A DNA stretch of 32,923 bases, taken from contig CAYSLC010000036.1 of the NCBI GenBank assembly GCA_964431545.1, forward strand, positions 1 through 32,923, written 5' to 3'. Of this stretch, positions 22,523 through 31,477 are shown piece by piece. Source of the stretch: CAYSLC01 sp964431545. GTDB lineage: Bacteria; Desulfobacterota; Desulfobacteria; Desulfobacterales; JAABSP01. The notes under the pieces were generated by a model. It searched no databases, was not told where the DNA came from, and saw nothing but the letters and a program-made list of their open reading frames with translations. The position numbers and the translations under genes were made by a program. The number at the start of each line of letters is the position of its first letter. The first letter of the stretch is position 1.

Positions 22523-23427
22523 TCGCCCAGTTTTTCTCCATCTTCGTCGGGGTGGTGGCGCCGGTCTTCTCCTTGGTGGGCATCGCCTATCTGGCGGGGC
22601 CCCGCCTCGGCCTGGAGGCCCGGACCCTCTCCCGCACCGCCTTCTACCTCTTCATCCCCGCCTTCGTCTTCGACATCATCAGCTCGGCCCGGGTCCCCGC
22701 CGGCGAGGCTCTCCGGATGATCCTCTATATCGCCGCCGTCTACCTGTCGTGCGCCGTCCTGGGGTACATCGCCGCCCGGCTGCTCCGCCGGAGCCGGGAG
22801 ATGGCCGCCGCCTACGTCATCGTGGCGGTCTTCGGCAACATCGGCAACTTCGGCCTCTCCCTCATCGAATTCCGGCTCGGCCGGGAGGCCCTGGTGCCCG
22901 GAACCGTCTACTTCCTGGCGGTCACCACCACCGCCTTCATCGTGGGGGTGGCGGCGGCCAACTGGGTGCGGGGGGGGAGGGCCGGGGCCGCCCTGGCCGT
23001 CTTCAGGACGCCGGCCCTGCTCGCCATCCTGCCGGCGCTTGCCTTCCAGTGGACCGGTGCCCCGGTGCCCGCCTTCCTCTCCCGGATGACCGGGCTCCTG
23101 GGGCAGGCCATGATCCCCACCATGCTGGTGACCCTGGGGCTCCACCTGGCCGACACCCGGCGGTTCCGGCTCACCGTGGACGTCCTGACCGTCACGGCCG
23201 TCCGTCTGGTGGCCGGGCCGGCGGTCGGGGCCCTTCTGGTCCTCCCCTTCGGCCTGGCGGGACTCCCCCGGGCCGCCGGCATCATGCAGGCGAGCATGCC
23301 GGCGGCGGTGATGACCGCCATCATCGCCCTGGAATACGACCTCGCCCCCGAGTTCGTCACCCACACCGTCCTCTTCTCCACCGTGGCGAGTTTCTTCACC
23401 CTCACCGTGGTCCTGACCCTGGTGTAG
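22519..23427 (+). CDS. AEC-family transporter (auxin efflux carrier type)
   Basis: A 302-residue integral membrane protein with about ten hydrophobic segments. Family marks include RTLSRTAFYLFIPAFVFDII near the start, AVFGNIGNFGLSLIEFRLG in the middle, IPTMLVTLGLHLAD at the second inverted half, and MQASMPAAVMTAIIALEYDL near the end. AEC carriers export or exchange organic acids or amino acids; the substrate is not clear. Translation is taken to start at GTG 22519, which overlaps the surE stop in GTGA and has a GGAG just before it; the longer frame to 22048 lies inside surE. Coupling to surE is strongly suggested. Confidence 0.9.
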   Translation: MIAQFFSIFVGVVAPVFSLVGIAYLAGPRLGLEARTLSRTAFYLFIPAFVFDIISSARVPAGEALRMILYIAAVYLSCAVLGYIAARLLRRSREMAAAYVIVAVFGNIGNFGLSLIEFRLGREALVPGTVYFLAVTTTAFIVGVAAANWVRGGRAGAALAVFRTPALLAILPALAFQWTGAPVPAFLSRMTGLLGQAMIPTMLVTLGLHLADTRRFRLTVDVLTVTAVRLVAGPAVGALLVLPFGLAGLPRAAGIMQASMPAAVMTAIIALEYDLAPEFVTHTVLFSTVASFFTLTVVLTLV

Positions 23428-23599
23428 GCGTCGGTCCGCCGGGCGCGATTCGGTTTTCGAAGAAAATTCCTGTTGATGATCCGGTCCGAATGGATTAGAG
23501 GATGGGGGGAGGGGCTCCGCTTCGGCCGAGCCGCCTTCCCTTCCGGATCACCCTCGATCCGGTCAACCCGCAACCCACAAAATTCCGGGAGAAAGACAG

Positions 23600-24298
23600 A
23601 TGACACCAAGACCGTGTTTCCGGTTGAATCGGATGCTCCTTTATCTGGCGGCCCTCCTCGGGGTCCTCTGCGCCGCGCTTCCCGCTTCGGGGGCGGAGGA
23701 GGCAAAGGTGCGATTCCAATGGGCCTTCGGCGCGGTGATCGCCGCCGACGGAGATTCAAAACTGGTCTCCGTCACCGGCGACATGGACCTGAAGACCGGC
23801 GACCAGCTCAAGTTCTTCATCCGTCCCGAGTCCGAGGGCTTCGTCTACCTCTTCTACCTGAGCAGCCAGGGGGAGTTGATGATGCTGTTCCCCGACGACC
23901 TGGGGCTCTTCGAGGAAAAGGCGTACGGCGAGGACGGGAGATACTACGTTCCCCGGGGGGACTCCTGGTTCAAGCTCGACGCCAACACCGGGCTGGAGCG
24001 CTTCTACCTTCTGGCCTCCGCCGAGAGACTCACGGAACTGGAGCGCCTCCGGGCGTCGTATGAAGCCGCCGGAGAGGCCAAAAAGCCGGCTTTGGCCAAG
24101 TCGTTCGTGGAGAAGGTCCGGAAGATCCGGCGCGCCCGGCGCTCCTTCACCGCGCGGGCCGAGCGGCCCGTCTCCATCGGAGGGAACCTGCGGGGCTACC
24201 TCCCGGTCGAAGGGTCGTATCCGGACGTGGCCGAGATCGCCACGGTGATCTCGGCGGACGACTTCTTCGCCCGGACCTTCACCATTGATCACCGCTAG
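23600..24298 (+). CDS. Secreted DUF4384-domain protein
   Basis: A 232-residue protein with a signal peptide (RMLLYLAALLGVLCAALPAS, cleavage near ASG/AE). The DUF4384 domain lies at about 55-160: LKTGDQLKFFIRPESEGFVY, LFYLSSQGELMMLFPDD, then the GERFYLLAS-like strand LERFYLLASAERL. DUF4384 is often fused to caspase-like peptidase domains or found in envelope signalling proteins; its biochemical role is unknown. A caspase-like lipoprotein is encoded 4 kb downstream. The frame overlaps the next gene (CHASE2 cyclase) by 14 bp, so the two are coupled. GGGAG precedes the start. The 172-bp gap upstream (23428-23599) shows no gene. Confidence 0.85.
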   Translation: MTPRPCFRLNRMLLYLAALLGVLCAALPASGAEEAKVRFQWAFGAVIAADGDSKLVSVTGDMDLKTGDQLKFFIRPESEGFVYLFYLSSQGELMMLFPDDLGLFEEKAYGEDGRYYVPRGDSWFKLDANTGLERFYLLASAERLTELERLRASYEAAGEAKKPALAKSFVEKVRKIRRARRSFTARAERPVSIGGNLRGYLPVEGSYPDVAEIATVISADDFFARTFTIDHR

Positions 24299-26246
24299 GC
24301 CGAAGCCGGTCTGGGCCACCGTTCTCCTGGTGGCCGCCGCCTTCCTGCTGGTCCACGGCCTCTTCCGGCTGGCCCCGGACGTCCTGGAGACCTGGAACCT
24401 CCAGGTGGTCGACAGCCTCTTCCGGTGGCGGTCGGGTTCCGAAAGCCTCCGTCCGGCCTACGACGACGTCGTCGCCCACGTGGATATCAACGACAGCACC
24501 ATCGAGCGGCTGGAGGACTTCTACCTCGACCGGACCCACTATGCCGAGGCCATCGGGAACCTGGGACAGATGGGGGTCGCGGCCCAGCTCTACGATTTCA
24601 TCTTCGCGGCCCAAAAAAACGCGCCGGGGGACCGGGCCATGATCGAGGCGTGCCGGGAGGCCGGGGGCGTCTACTTCGGCCTCGCCCTGCGGCTCCGGCA
24701 GGGCGCCGTCCCCCCCGGCGGCCAGATCCCCCCCGAGGTCCGGGAATACCTGGACGCCACCGCCTGGCGGATCACGGTCCAGGGGGATCCGAGCCAGATC
24801 CCCGCCGGGGTCGCGCCGATCCCCACCTTCCTCCAATTGGCCGAGGCCTCCGACGGACTCGGGTTTCTGAGCCTCGCCTTCGACCGGGACGCGGTCTTCC
24901 GACGGGCCCCCCTCCTGGTGCGATGGAAGAAGGATGCCTTCTACCCGAGCTTCCCTTTCCGGGCGGTCTGCGATTTCCTCGGGGTCCCCCCGGAGCGGAT
25001 CATCCTCCGTCCGGGGCGGTCGATCACCCTCGAGGACGCCAGGCGCCCCGGGGAGGCCGAGGCCCGGGACATCGCGATCCCCATCGACCGGAAGGGGAAC
25101 ATGGTGGTCAACTTCATCGGCCCGTGGGAGCGGATGCACCACTACAGCTTCGCCGACATCCTCGACGCCTCCCGGGACCGGGACGAACTCGCCCTCTGGC
25201 GGGAAGAACTCGCGGGGCGGATCATGGTCGTCTCCGAGGTCTCCACCGGCTCCTCCGACATCGGCCCGGTGCCCACCGACAACAACTACCCCTTGAGCGG
25301 CATCCACGCCAACGTGATCCACACCATCCTCACCGGCGGGTTCATCCGGGTCCCCGGCCCCGGACCGATGATTCTGGTGGAACTCGCCCTCCTGTCCCTG
25401 ATCCTGCTGGTCTCCCTGCGGTTCGGTTCCCTGGGGGTCTCCGTGGGCACCGTCGGCCTTACAGGACTCTACGTGGCGACGGCCATGGGCCTCTTTCTGT
25501 ACGGGAACGTCGTCCTCCACATCGTCCGGCCGGTCCTCATGGCCGGCGGTGCGCTGCTGATGATCGTGGCCCACCGGTACATCGCCGAGGAACGGGAGAA
25601 GGAGGTGCTCCGACGCTCTTTCGAAGCCTATTTTCCGCCGACCATGGTCAAGAAGATAATGGCCGACCCGGCCCTGATCACCTCGGGCGGCCAGAAGAAG
25701 GAGCTGACCATTCTTTTTTCGGATATCCGGAACTTCACCCGGTACTCGGCGGACATGGACCCGAACCAGGTGAAGAACCTGCTCAACGACTATTTCAACG
25801 AGATGACAGGGGTGGTCTTCGACCACCAGGGGACCGTGGACAAGTTCATGGGGGACGGGCTCATGGTATTCTTCGGCGACCCCGACCCCCAGCCCGACCA
25901 CGCCCTCCGGTGCGTCCGGGCCGCCGTGGAGATGCAGCGGCGGGTCCGGAAAAACGCCGGGCGGTGGGAGAAGATGAGCGGCATGACCGTGGAGATCCGG
26001 ATCGGAATCAACACCGGGGAGGTGGTGGCCGGAAACATGGGATCGGCCCGGCGCCTCTCCTACACCGTCATCGGATCGGCGGTCAATCTGGCCCAGCGGC
26101 TAGAATCCAAGGCCCCGGTGGGGGGGATCCTCATCTCCGAACGGACCCATGAGCTGGTCAAGGACCATGTGGAGACCAGCGAGCCCCGCCTGGTCCGGCT
26201 CAAGGGGTACGACGATTTCGTGACGGTCCATGAGGTGGTCTCCTGA
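24285..26246 (+). CDS. CHASE2-domain class III adenylate cyclase
   Basis: A 653-residue membrane protein. One N-terminal transmembrane helix, a large extracytoplasmic CHASE2 sensor (about 35-350; DVVAHVDINDSTIERLEDFY, and GPVPTDNNYPLSGIHANVIH near its end), three closely spaced helices (about 360-435), then a cytoplasmic class III cyclase domain (about 470-645). Catalytic residues are visible: metal-binding Asp480 (LFSDIRNF) and Asp524 (DKFMGDGLM), Lys520 and Thr594 (YTVIGS) as the ATP-selecting pair, Asn601 and Arg605 for the transition state. It should make cAMP in response to an envelope signal. Translation begins at TTG 24285, inside the end of the DUF4384 gene. Confidence 0.93.
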   Translation: MITARPKPVWATVLLVAAAFLLVHGLFRLAPDVLETWNLQVVDSLFRWRSGSESLRPAYDDVVAHVDINDSTIERLEDFYLDRTHYAEAIGNLGQMGVAAQLYDFIFAAQKNAPGDRAMIEACREAGGVYFGLALRLRQGAVPPGGQIPPEVREYLDATAWRITVQGDPSQIPAGVAPIPTFLQLAEASDGLGFLSLAFDRDAVFRRAPLLVRWKKDAFYPSFPFRAVCDFLGVPPERIILRPGRSITLEDARRPGEAEARDIAIPIDRKGNMVVNFIGPWERMHHYSFADILDASRDRDELALWREELAGRIMVVSEVSTGSSDIGPVPTDNNYPLSGIHANVIHTILTGGFIRVPGPGPMILVELALLSLILLVSLRFGSLGVSVGTVGLTGLYVATAMGLFLYGNVVLHIVRPVLMAGGALLMIVAHRYIAEEREKEVLRRSFEAYFPPTMVKKIMADPALITSGGQKKELTILFSDIRNFTRYSADMDPNQVKNLLNDYFNEMTGVVFDHQGTVDKFMGDGLMVFFGDPDPQPDHALRCVRAAVEMQRRVRKNAGRWEKMSGMTVEIRIGINTGEVVAGNMGSARRLSYTVIGSAVNLAQRLESKAPVGGILISERTHELVKDHVETSEPRLVRLKGYDDFVTVHEVVS

Positions 26247-26298
26247 ACCCGTGAACCGGCGCGGCTCGGGATCGGCGAAAAAAAATGCCGTTCGCGAT

Positions 26299-26326
26299 TT
26301 GACACCCGGAAGTTCCGTATTACTCT
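26299..26326 (+). promoter_or_regulatory. Promoter with embedded palindrome before the autotransporter gene
   Basis: TTGACA (26299-26304) and TACTCT (26321-26326) are 16 bp apart. The spacer contains CGGAA-G-TTCCG (26307-26317), an 11-bp palindrome well placed for a repressor or activator. The leader to the ATG at 26529 is about 200 nt; nothing else is recognised in the 282-bp gap 26247-26528. Confidence 0.45.
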
Positions 26327-26528
26327 TCGATCTAGAGCGGGAGAAGAGCCGGTAATCGGCCGGCGCCTCTCGCGGCCATTGAATCCAACCTTGCTCGGAA
26401 ACCGCGCATCCATGGAGGGCAGAACCATTCAACGTCCACCCTGACAACAAAAGCGATACCGTCACCATCCCGGTGATTTCGCATAAGGATTCTGAACTTC
26501 GGGTCCCCGTTTCGAAAGGAGGCCAGCG

Positions 26529-28040
26529 ATGATGATTCAGTCGATACCGTTATCACCGGCACACCGACCGCCTTCCCTTCCCCGGCGATCGACCGTTTTG
26601 ACCCTTAACCCTACCGCGAGAGTTCATAGACCGCCGGTTTTGTCCACGGCGTTCCCCCTTTTTTCCTTCTTTTTTCTTCTCTTCTCTCTCCTGATCCTCG
26701 GCCGGTTCGTATCCCCCGCTTGGGCCGGATCCCAGACGCCGGAAAAGGAGATGTCCGACACCGTGGAGGTCCTCTGCCCCAAGCTCGCCGGCATGAAGGA
26801 ACTCCTGGGCCCGGCCCAGTCCGACCTCCTGGTCCGGTGCGGCGAGGTGAAGATCAAGGTCGACAACGGCCAGACCTTCCAGGAGCTGTCCGATGAACAG
26901 ATCTTCGCCCTCACCCAGATGACCGCCGACGAGACCAGCGCCATGGGGACCATCACCGTGGAGATCTCCGGGGTCCAGGTGGCCGTGATCTCCGGGCGCC
27001 TGGCCGCGATCCGGGGCGGCGCCTCCGGCGGGCTCGCCCTCAACATGGAACGGAAATCCCCCTTCGACGACCTGCCGGTCCTTTTCGCCGGCCCCGGGGC
27101 CCCGCCCGCTGTGGACGAGAGCGAATTCACCCAGCGGATCGGCGACACGGGCCGCCTGGGGGTGTTTTTCAACTCCTCCTTCACCACCGGCGACCGGGAC
27201 GAGACCCGTATCGAACCCGGGTTCGACTTCGACGGCTGGTCCGTGACGGGCGGGGCCGACTACCGGCTCACCAATAGCCTCGTCCTGGGGGGCGCCGTGG
27301 GGTACGCGGCCACAGAGACCGACCTGGACGGGGGCATCGGCGACGTGGAGGCGGACGGCTACAGCCTCTCCCTCTACGGCACCTACTGGGTGAAGAACTT
27401 CTACGTGGACGCCATCGGCACCTATGCGGACAAGTCCTACGAGACGGTGCGGCACATCGACTATGCGGTCGCCATCCCGGTCCGGCAGACCCTGCTGGGG
27501 GACAGCGACGCCGAGGAGTGGTCCTTCAGCCTGGGCGGCGGATACGAGATGGCCAAGGGGGGGTGGACCTATGGCCCCTTCGCCCGGCTCAACTACCTGG
27601 ACAGTCAAATCGACGGGTATGACGAACGGCTGGCCGATTTCGACAGCACCGCTCCGGGCTTCGGCATCGCCATGCGGGTGGACGACCAGGAGATCGAGTC
27701 CCTCACCACGGTGGTGGGGGGGCAGGCCTCCTACGCCTTCAGCACCAACATGGGGATCCTGAGCCCCCACATGCGGCTCGGGTGGGTCCACGAGTTCGAA
27801 AACGACGGGGAGGCCATGACCGCCCATTTTCTCAACGTCCCCGACGACCCGGAGATCCTGAGCCTCAACACCATCCGGATCCCCGTGGAGGAGCCGGACG
27901 AGGATTATTTCAATCTGGCCCTGGGGGTCTCCGCCGTCTTTCCGAGGGGGATCCTCGCCTTCCTCGACTACGAAACGGCATTGGCCCTGGAGGATATCTC
28001 CCTCCACCAGTTCACCGGCGGGCTCCGGTTCGAATTCTGA
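26529..28040 (+). CDS. Autotransporter-type outer-membrane beta-barrel protein
   Basis: A 503-residue protein with a long N-terminal signal region: a Pro/Arg-rich stretch of about 45 residues precedes the hydrophobic core (FPLFSFFFLLFSLLILGRF) and the cleavage site PAWA/GS. A short passenger (about 67-215) contains MSDTVEVLCPKLAGMKELLG and no beta-helix repeats. The last 280 residues are an autotransporter barrel: GVFFNSSFTTGDRDETRIEP, GADYRLTNSLVLGGAVGYAA, YGTYWVKNFYVDAIGTYADK, and a final strand ending in Phe (GGLRFEF), the recognition mark for the BAM complex. AAGGAGG precedes the start. The caspase-like lipoprotein gene follows after 107 bp. Confidence 0.9.
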   Translation: MMIQSIPLSPAHRPPSLPRRSTVLTLNPTARVHRPPVLSTAFPLFSFFFLLFSLLILGRFVSPAWAGSQTPEKEMSDTVEVLCPKLAGMKELLGPAQSDLLVRCGEVKIKVDNGQTFQELSDEQIFALTQMTADETSAMGTITVEISGVQVAVISGRLAAIRGGASGGLALNMERKSPFDDLPVLFAGPGAPPAVDESEFTQRIGDTGRLGVFFNSSFTTGDRDETRIEPGFDFDGWSVTGGADYRLTNSLVLGGAVGYAATETDLDGGIGDVEADGYSLSLYGTYWVKNFYVDAIGTYADKSYETVRHIDYAVAIPVRQTLLGDSDAEEWSFSLGGGYEMAKGGWTYGPFARLNYLDSQIDGYDERLADFDSTAPGFGIAMRVDDQEIESLTTVVGGQASYAFSTNMGILSPHMRLGWVHEFENDGEAMTAHFLNVPDDPEILSLNTIRIPVEEPDEDYFNLALGVSAVFPRGILAFLDYETALALEDISLHQFTGGLRFEF

Positions 28041-28134
28041 TCGCCCACCGAGCGCGGGGCCGGCTGTTCCAAACCCCGGCTGAATTGTGAAAAACCGCCG
28101 CCGACCGCCGTCCTGGGCAGGCCTTTTGTTGTAT

Positions 28135-28144
28135 GGAGGTGATC
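28135..28144 (+). promoter_or_regulatory. Exceptionally complete ribosome binding site
   Basis: GGAGGTGATC is fully complementary to the 3' end of bacterial 16S rRNA over ten bases and ends 3 nt before the ATG at 28148. It decides the start of the caspase-like lipoprotein gene in favour of 28148 over the in-frame ATG at 28133. Confidence 0.7.
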
Positions 28145-28147
28145 CCA

Positions 28148-30520
28148 ATGAAAAGATCGATCCTTTCCAGTTTTGTCTTGTTCGGCATTCTCCTGGGGAT
28201 CGGGTGCGCGGCGCCGCCCCCGGCCTCCACGGGGGCCGAGGGAAAACCGTTGATCCCCAGGGCCCGGGACGCCGACGATTTCGTGGTCGTCGACTGCCTT
28301 CTCCCCGGGCAGGTGCGGAAGCTGGGCCGGATGACCTATCTCGGCCCGAGGCGGCCGGTCAAGGCCACGGCCCTGGAGTGCGAGATCCGCGGCGGCGAAT
28401 ACGTCGCCTACGACCGGGCCACCCTGGACGCATCTCTCAAGGTCTGGATGCCCCAGGCCCAAGGGGGGGACCGGATCGCCCAGACCTACGTGGGGGAGAT
28501 CTACCTTCGGGGCGTGGGGGGCGAACCCCGGTTCGACAAGGCGGCCCAGTGGTTCGCCAAGGCGGCGGAGCAGGGATACCCCCGGGCCCAGAACAACCTC
28601 GGATACCTCTACGAAAACGGCCTCGGGGTCCCCAAGTCCCCGAAACAGGCGCTCAACTGGTACCGCAAGGCCACCGGAGCGGAGATCCGGGATCTCGCTT
28701 CGGCCGAGGCGGTCGCAACGGCCGAGGGCGGGTTGGACGCCGGGGAGCGCCGGGAACTCGAGTCGTTACGCCGGGAGGTGGAACGGCGGCGGGCCGAGAC
28801 CGAGTCGCTGCGGCGCCAGCTCCGGACCACCCGGGAGGAGGCCGATCAACTCCGGCAAGAGCTGGAGCGCAGAAACAGCGAGATCGACGCGGAGCGGGGC
28901 GAGTTGGAACAGGCCCGGGCGGAACTGGCGACCCGCAGGCGGATCATGGCCGGCCAGGGCAAAGCGGAAGTGGCGGCCCTGGAGCGTGAACTCGATCAGC
29001 GGGAATCACGGCTTCGGGAGCAGCGGGACCAACTGGTCCGGCTCCAGGAGCGGATCGCCGGGCTGGAGAAGTCGTCCGAAGACTACCGTTCGACCCGGGC
29101 CACCCTGGAGGCCCTGCGCGGGGAGCTGGACGCCCGCGGCGCCGAGGCCCGGTCCCTCCAGGAACAACTGGATCGCGCCCGCCGGGCCTTCGACCGCCAA
29201 ACCCGGAAGAGCCGGGAGGCCCTGGCGGCGGAGCGGGCCGAGATGAAGCGGCTGGAAGAGACCCTGGCCCGGCGGGAATCGCAGCTCGAAAAACGGGAGG
29301 CCGAGGCCGAGACCCTTCAGGAGAAGGTCGCCCGGCTCGACGCCGAAAAAGAGAAGTACCGGCGGGAGCTGGCCGAGGCCCGGAAGGCCCCGCCCCAACG
29401 GGCGACCGCCAAGGCGGGTCCGGTCATCGAGGTGATCGATCCCAAACCGGTGGCCTCCCGGGGCATCCGGGTGGTGCCGGCGGCCCCTTCGGCAAAGGGG
29501 CGGCAGATCATCGGCAAGGTCGTAACGGACAACGGGATCTTCAGCTTCACGGTCAACGGAAAGCCGGAGGATGTGGAGAGAAACGGCATGTTCAAGGTGT
29601 GGGTCCCGGTCAAGGGGCCGGAGAACACACCGGTGCGGATGGTGGCCGTGGACCGGGACGGGAAGAGTTCCGATCTCTCCTTCATGATCTCCGGGTCCGG
29701 CGACGGCCGGATCGAGGAGGATGCGTCCCGGGCAGGCGGCGGCCGCCTCAACTTCGGCCGGTACCACGCCCTGGTCATCGGAAACAACGACTACAAACAT
29801 CTCCCCCGACTGGAGACCGCGGTCAACGACGCCAAGACCATCGCCGACCTGCTGCGGGACCGGTACGGCTTCCAGGTGACGCTGCTTCTCAACGCCGACC
29901 GGTTCCAGATCTACACCAGCCTCGACAAGTTCCGCAAGGAGCTGACCGAGAAGGAGAACTTCCTGATCTACTACGCCGGCCACGGGGAGCTGGACAAGAA
30001 CAACCGCCGGGGGTACTGGCTGCCGGTGGACGCCACCGCCGACAGCTTCGTCAACGCCATCCCCAACTACACCATCACCGACATCCTGAACAACATGTCC
30101 GTCAAACAGGCGATGGTCATCGCCGACTCCTGCTACTCCGGCATCCTCACCCGCTCCATCATCGTCGACCAGAAGGCGGGGATGTCCGACGAAAGGCGGC
30201 TCCAGTGGCTCAAGACCATGGCCGAGGGGCGGAGCCGGACGATTCTGAGTTCCGGCGGCGTCAAGCCGGTGCTCGACACCGGCGGCGGGGACCATTCGGT
30301 CTTCGCCGAGGCCCTCATCGAGATCCTCTCCTCCAACGATGACGTGCTGGAGGCGGGCAAGCTCCACAAAAAGGTGGGGGTGATGGTCTCCTACACCTCC
30401 TCCTCCCTGGGCCTCCAGCAGGTGCCCCAGTACGCGGCCAGCATCCACGCCGGCCACGAGTCTGGGGATTTCCTCTTCGTGCCCCAGACGTTTCGGGAGC
30501 GTTTTATGGCGTGGCGGTGA
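28148..30520 (+). CDS. Lipoprotein with Sel1 repeats, long coiled coil and caspase-like (C14) domain
   Basis: A 790-residue envelope protein. The N-terminal signal (SFVLFGILLGIGC) ends in a lipobox-like Cys20. Residues about 112-178 hold two Sel1 repeats (AQTYVGEIYLRGVGGEPRFD, AQNNLGYLYENGLGVPKSPK). Residues about 200-420 are a long, highly charged coiled coil. A small beta domain (about 455-530, KVVTDNGIFSFTVNGKPEDV) follows. The C-terminal part (about 540-770) is a caspase-fold peptidase with the catalytic pair His612 (YYAGHGELD) and Cys662 (ADSCYSG), preceded by HALVIGNNDYKHLPRLETAV. It probably cleaves or binds proteins in the periplasm; the substrate is unknown. A 78-bp piece of its Sel1 region recurs at 32366. 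Confidence 0.92.
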   Translation: MKRSILSSFVLFGILLGIGCAAPPPASTGAEGKPLIPRARDADDFVVVDCLLPGQVRKLGRMTYLGPRRPVKATALECEIRGGEYVAYDRATLDASLKVWMPQAQGGDRIAQTYVGEIYLRGVGGEPRFDKAAQWFAKAAEQGYPRAQNNLGYLYENGLGVPKSPKQALNWYRKATGAEIRDLASAEAVATAEGGLDAGERRELESLRREVERRRAETESLRRQLRTTREEADQLRQELERRNSEIDAERGELEQARAELATRRRIMAGQGKAEVAALERELDQRESRLREQRDQLVRLQERIAGLEKSSEDYRSTRATLEALRGELDARGAEARSLQEQLDRARRAFDRQTRKSREALAAERAEMKRLEETLARRESQLEKREAEAETLQEKVARLDAEKEKYRRELAEARKAPPQRATAKAGPVIEVIDPKPVASRGIRVVPAAPSAKGRQIIGKVVTDNGIFSFTVNGKPEDVERNGMFKVWVPVKGPENTPVRMVAVDRDGKSSDLSFMISGSGDGRIEEDASRAGGGRLNFGRYHALVIGNNDYKHLPRLETAVNDAKTIADLLRDRYGFQVTLLLNADRFQIYTSLDKFRKELTEKENFLIYYAGHGELDKNNRRGYWLPVDATADSFVNAIPNYTITDILNNMSVKQAMVIADSCYSGILTRSIIVDQKAGMSDERRLQWLKTMAEGRSRTILSSGGVKPVLDTGGGDHSVFAEALIEILSSNDDVLEAGKLHKKVGVMVSYTSSSLGLQQVPQYAASIHAGHESGDFLFVPQTFRERFMAWR

Positions 30521-30566
30521 AATCGTTCAGTGCCCAAGTAAAACGGAGGAAGATCCAAGGTGGCGG

Positions 30567-31385
30567 ATGAAGGCCGCCGGCTCCTTCCGCGTCGGCGCCC
30601 CGTCCATGGTGTTCGGGCCCGGTACGGAAGAGAACGTCTCTCGCCTGGCCGGCCGGGTCGATCATGTGGAGATTGTCTTATTCCACACCCCGACCCTCCA
30701 CAATATCCCCGGTCCGGCCGAGACGGAACGGATCCGGCAAATAGCGGCCGAGCGCGGTCTCTCCCTGTCCGTCCATCTGCCCACCTGCCTGGAGATCGCC
30801 GCGGCCGATCCCGGCCGGCGTGAGTGGTCGCTCGATCTGGCCGCGGATCTCATCACGCGGCTTCGCCATCCGGCCATCGAGCAGTTCATCCTTCACATCC
30901 CCTACGACCGTCCGACCCTGGCGCCGGTTCCCGGCCGATACTTCCGGGCCGGGGATCGTCCGGACTTCGCCGCCTGGCTGCGCCGGGCCCGGACCGGATT
31001 GCACCGCCTGCGCGCCGCCGTGGGATCGGATGTGCCGCTGCTGGTGGAGAACATCAATTACAGCCCGGCCCTCATGGCGCCGTTGTGGCGGGAGGGCGAC
31101 TGCGGATTCTGCCTGGATATCGGACATCTGCTGCTGGGCGGCGAGTCGGCCCTCCCCCATCTGGAGGCCCACCTGCCCCATATCCGTGAAATTCACCTCC
31201 ATGGGGTGGTCGGATATGCGGAGCATCTGGGGCTGGACGTCCTGCCGTTTGCCCGGGTCCGTCGATGGCTGCGGTATCTGGTCGATGCGGATTTCAGGGG
31301 CGTCGTCAACCTGGAGGTCTTCAGCCCGATGGATCTGGAAAACTCCCGGGAGGTGGTCCGGCGGGCTTTGGTCGGTGGCAGGTAG
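30567..31385 (+). CDS. cbiR: CbiR-like cobamide phosphodiesterase (sugar isomerase/AP endonuclease 2 TIM barrel)
   Basis: A 272-residue TIM-barrel protein without a signal peptide. The opening RLAGRVDHVEIVLFHTPTLH, SVHLPTCLEI, the PLLVENINYSPALMAP strand, GDCGFCLDIGHLLLGGES and IREIHLHGVVGYAEHLGLDV, and the final VVNLEVFSPMDLENS follow the pattern of CbiR, which hydrolyses the phosphoribosyl linkage in cobamides during remodelling. The Glu, His and Asp in these motifs are the expected metal ligands. The gene symbol is given by pattern match only; a relative in the xylose-isomerase-like superfamily is possible. AAGGTGG precedes the start. It lies 46 bp after the caspase gene. No cobamide genes are in view. 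Its last 169 bp recur at 32444. Confidence 0.75.
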   Translation: MKAAGSFRVGAPSMVFGPGTEENVSRLAGRVDHVEIVLFHTPTLHNIPGPAETERIRQIAAERGLSLSVHLPTCLEIAAADPGRREWSLDLAADLITRLRHPAIEQFILHIPYDRPTLAPVPGRYFRAGDRPDFAAWLRRARTGLHRLRAAVGSDVPLLVENINYSPALMAPLWREGDCGFCLDIGHLLLGGESALPHLEAHLPHIREIHLHGVVGYAEHLGLDVLPFARVRRWLRYLVDADFRGVVNLEVFSPMDLENSREVVRRALVGGR

Positions 31386-31477
31386 AGTTCCGATCCGGAC
31401 GGGACGGTATTCAGCGCCGATCGAAAGTGCTTTTGGGCCTCCGTGGGAATCAACGGATCGATTCGTTTTACGACTCT

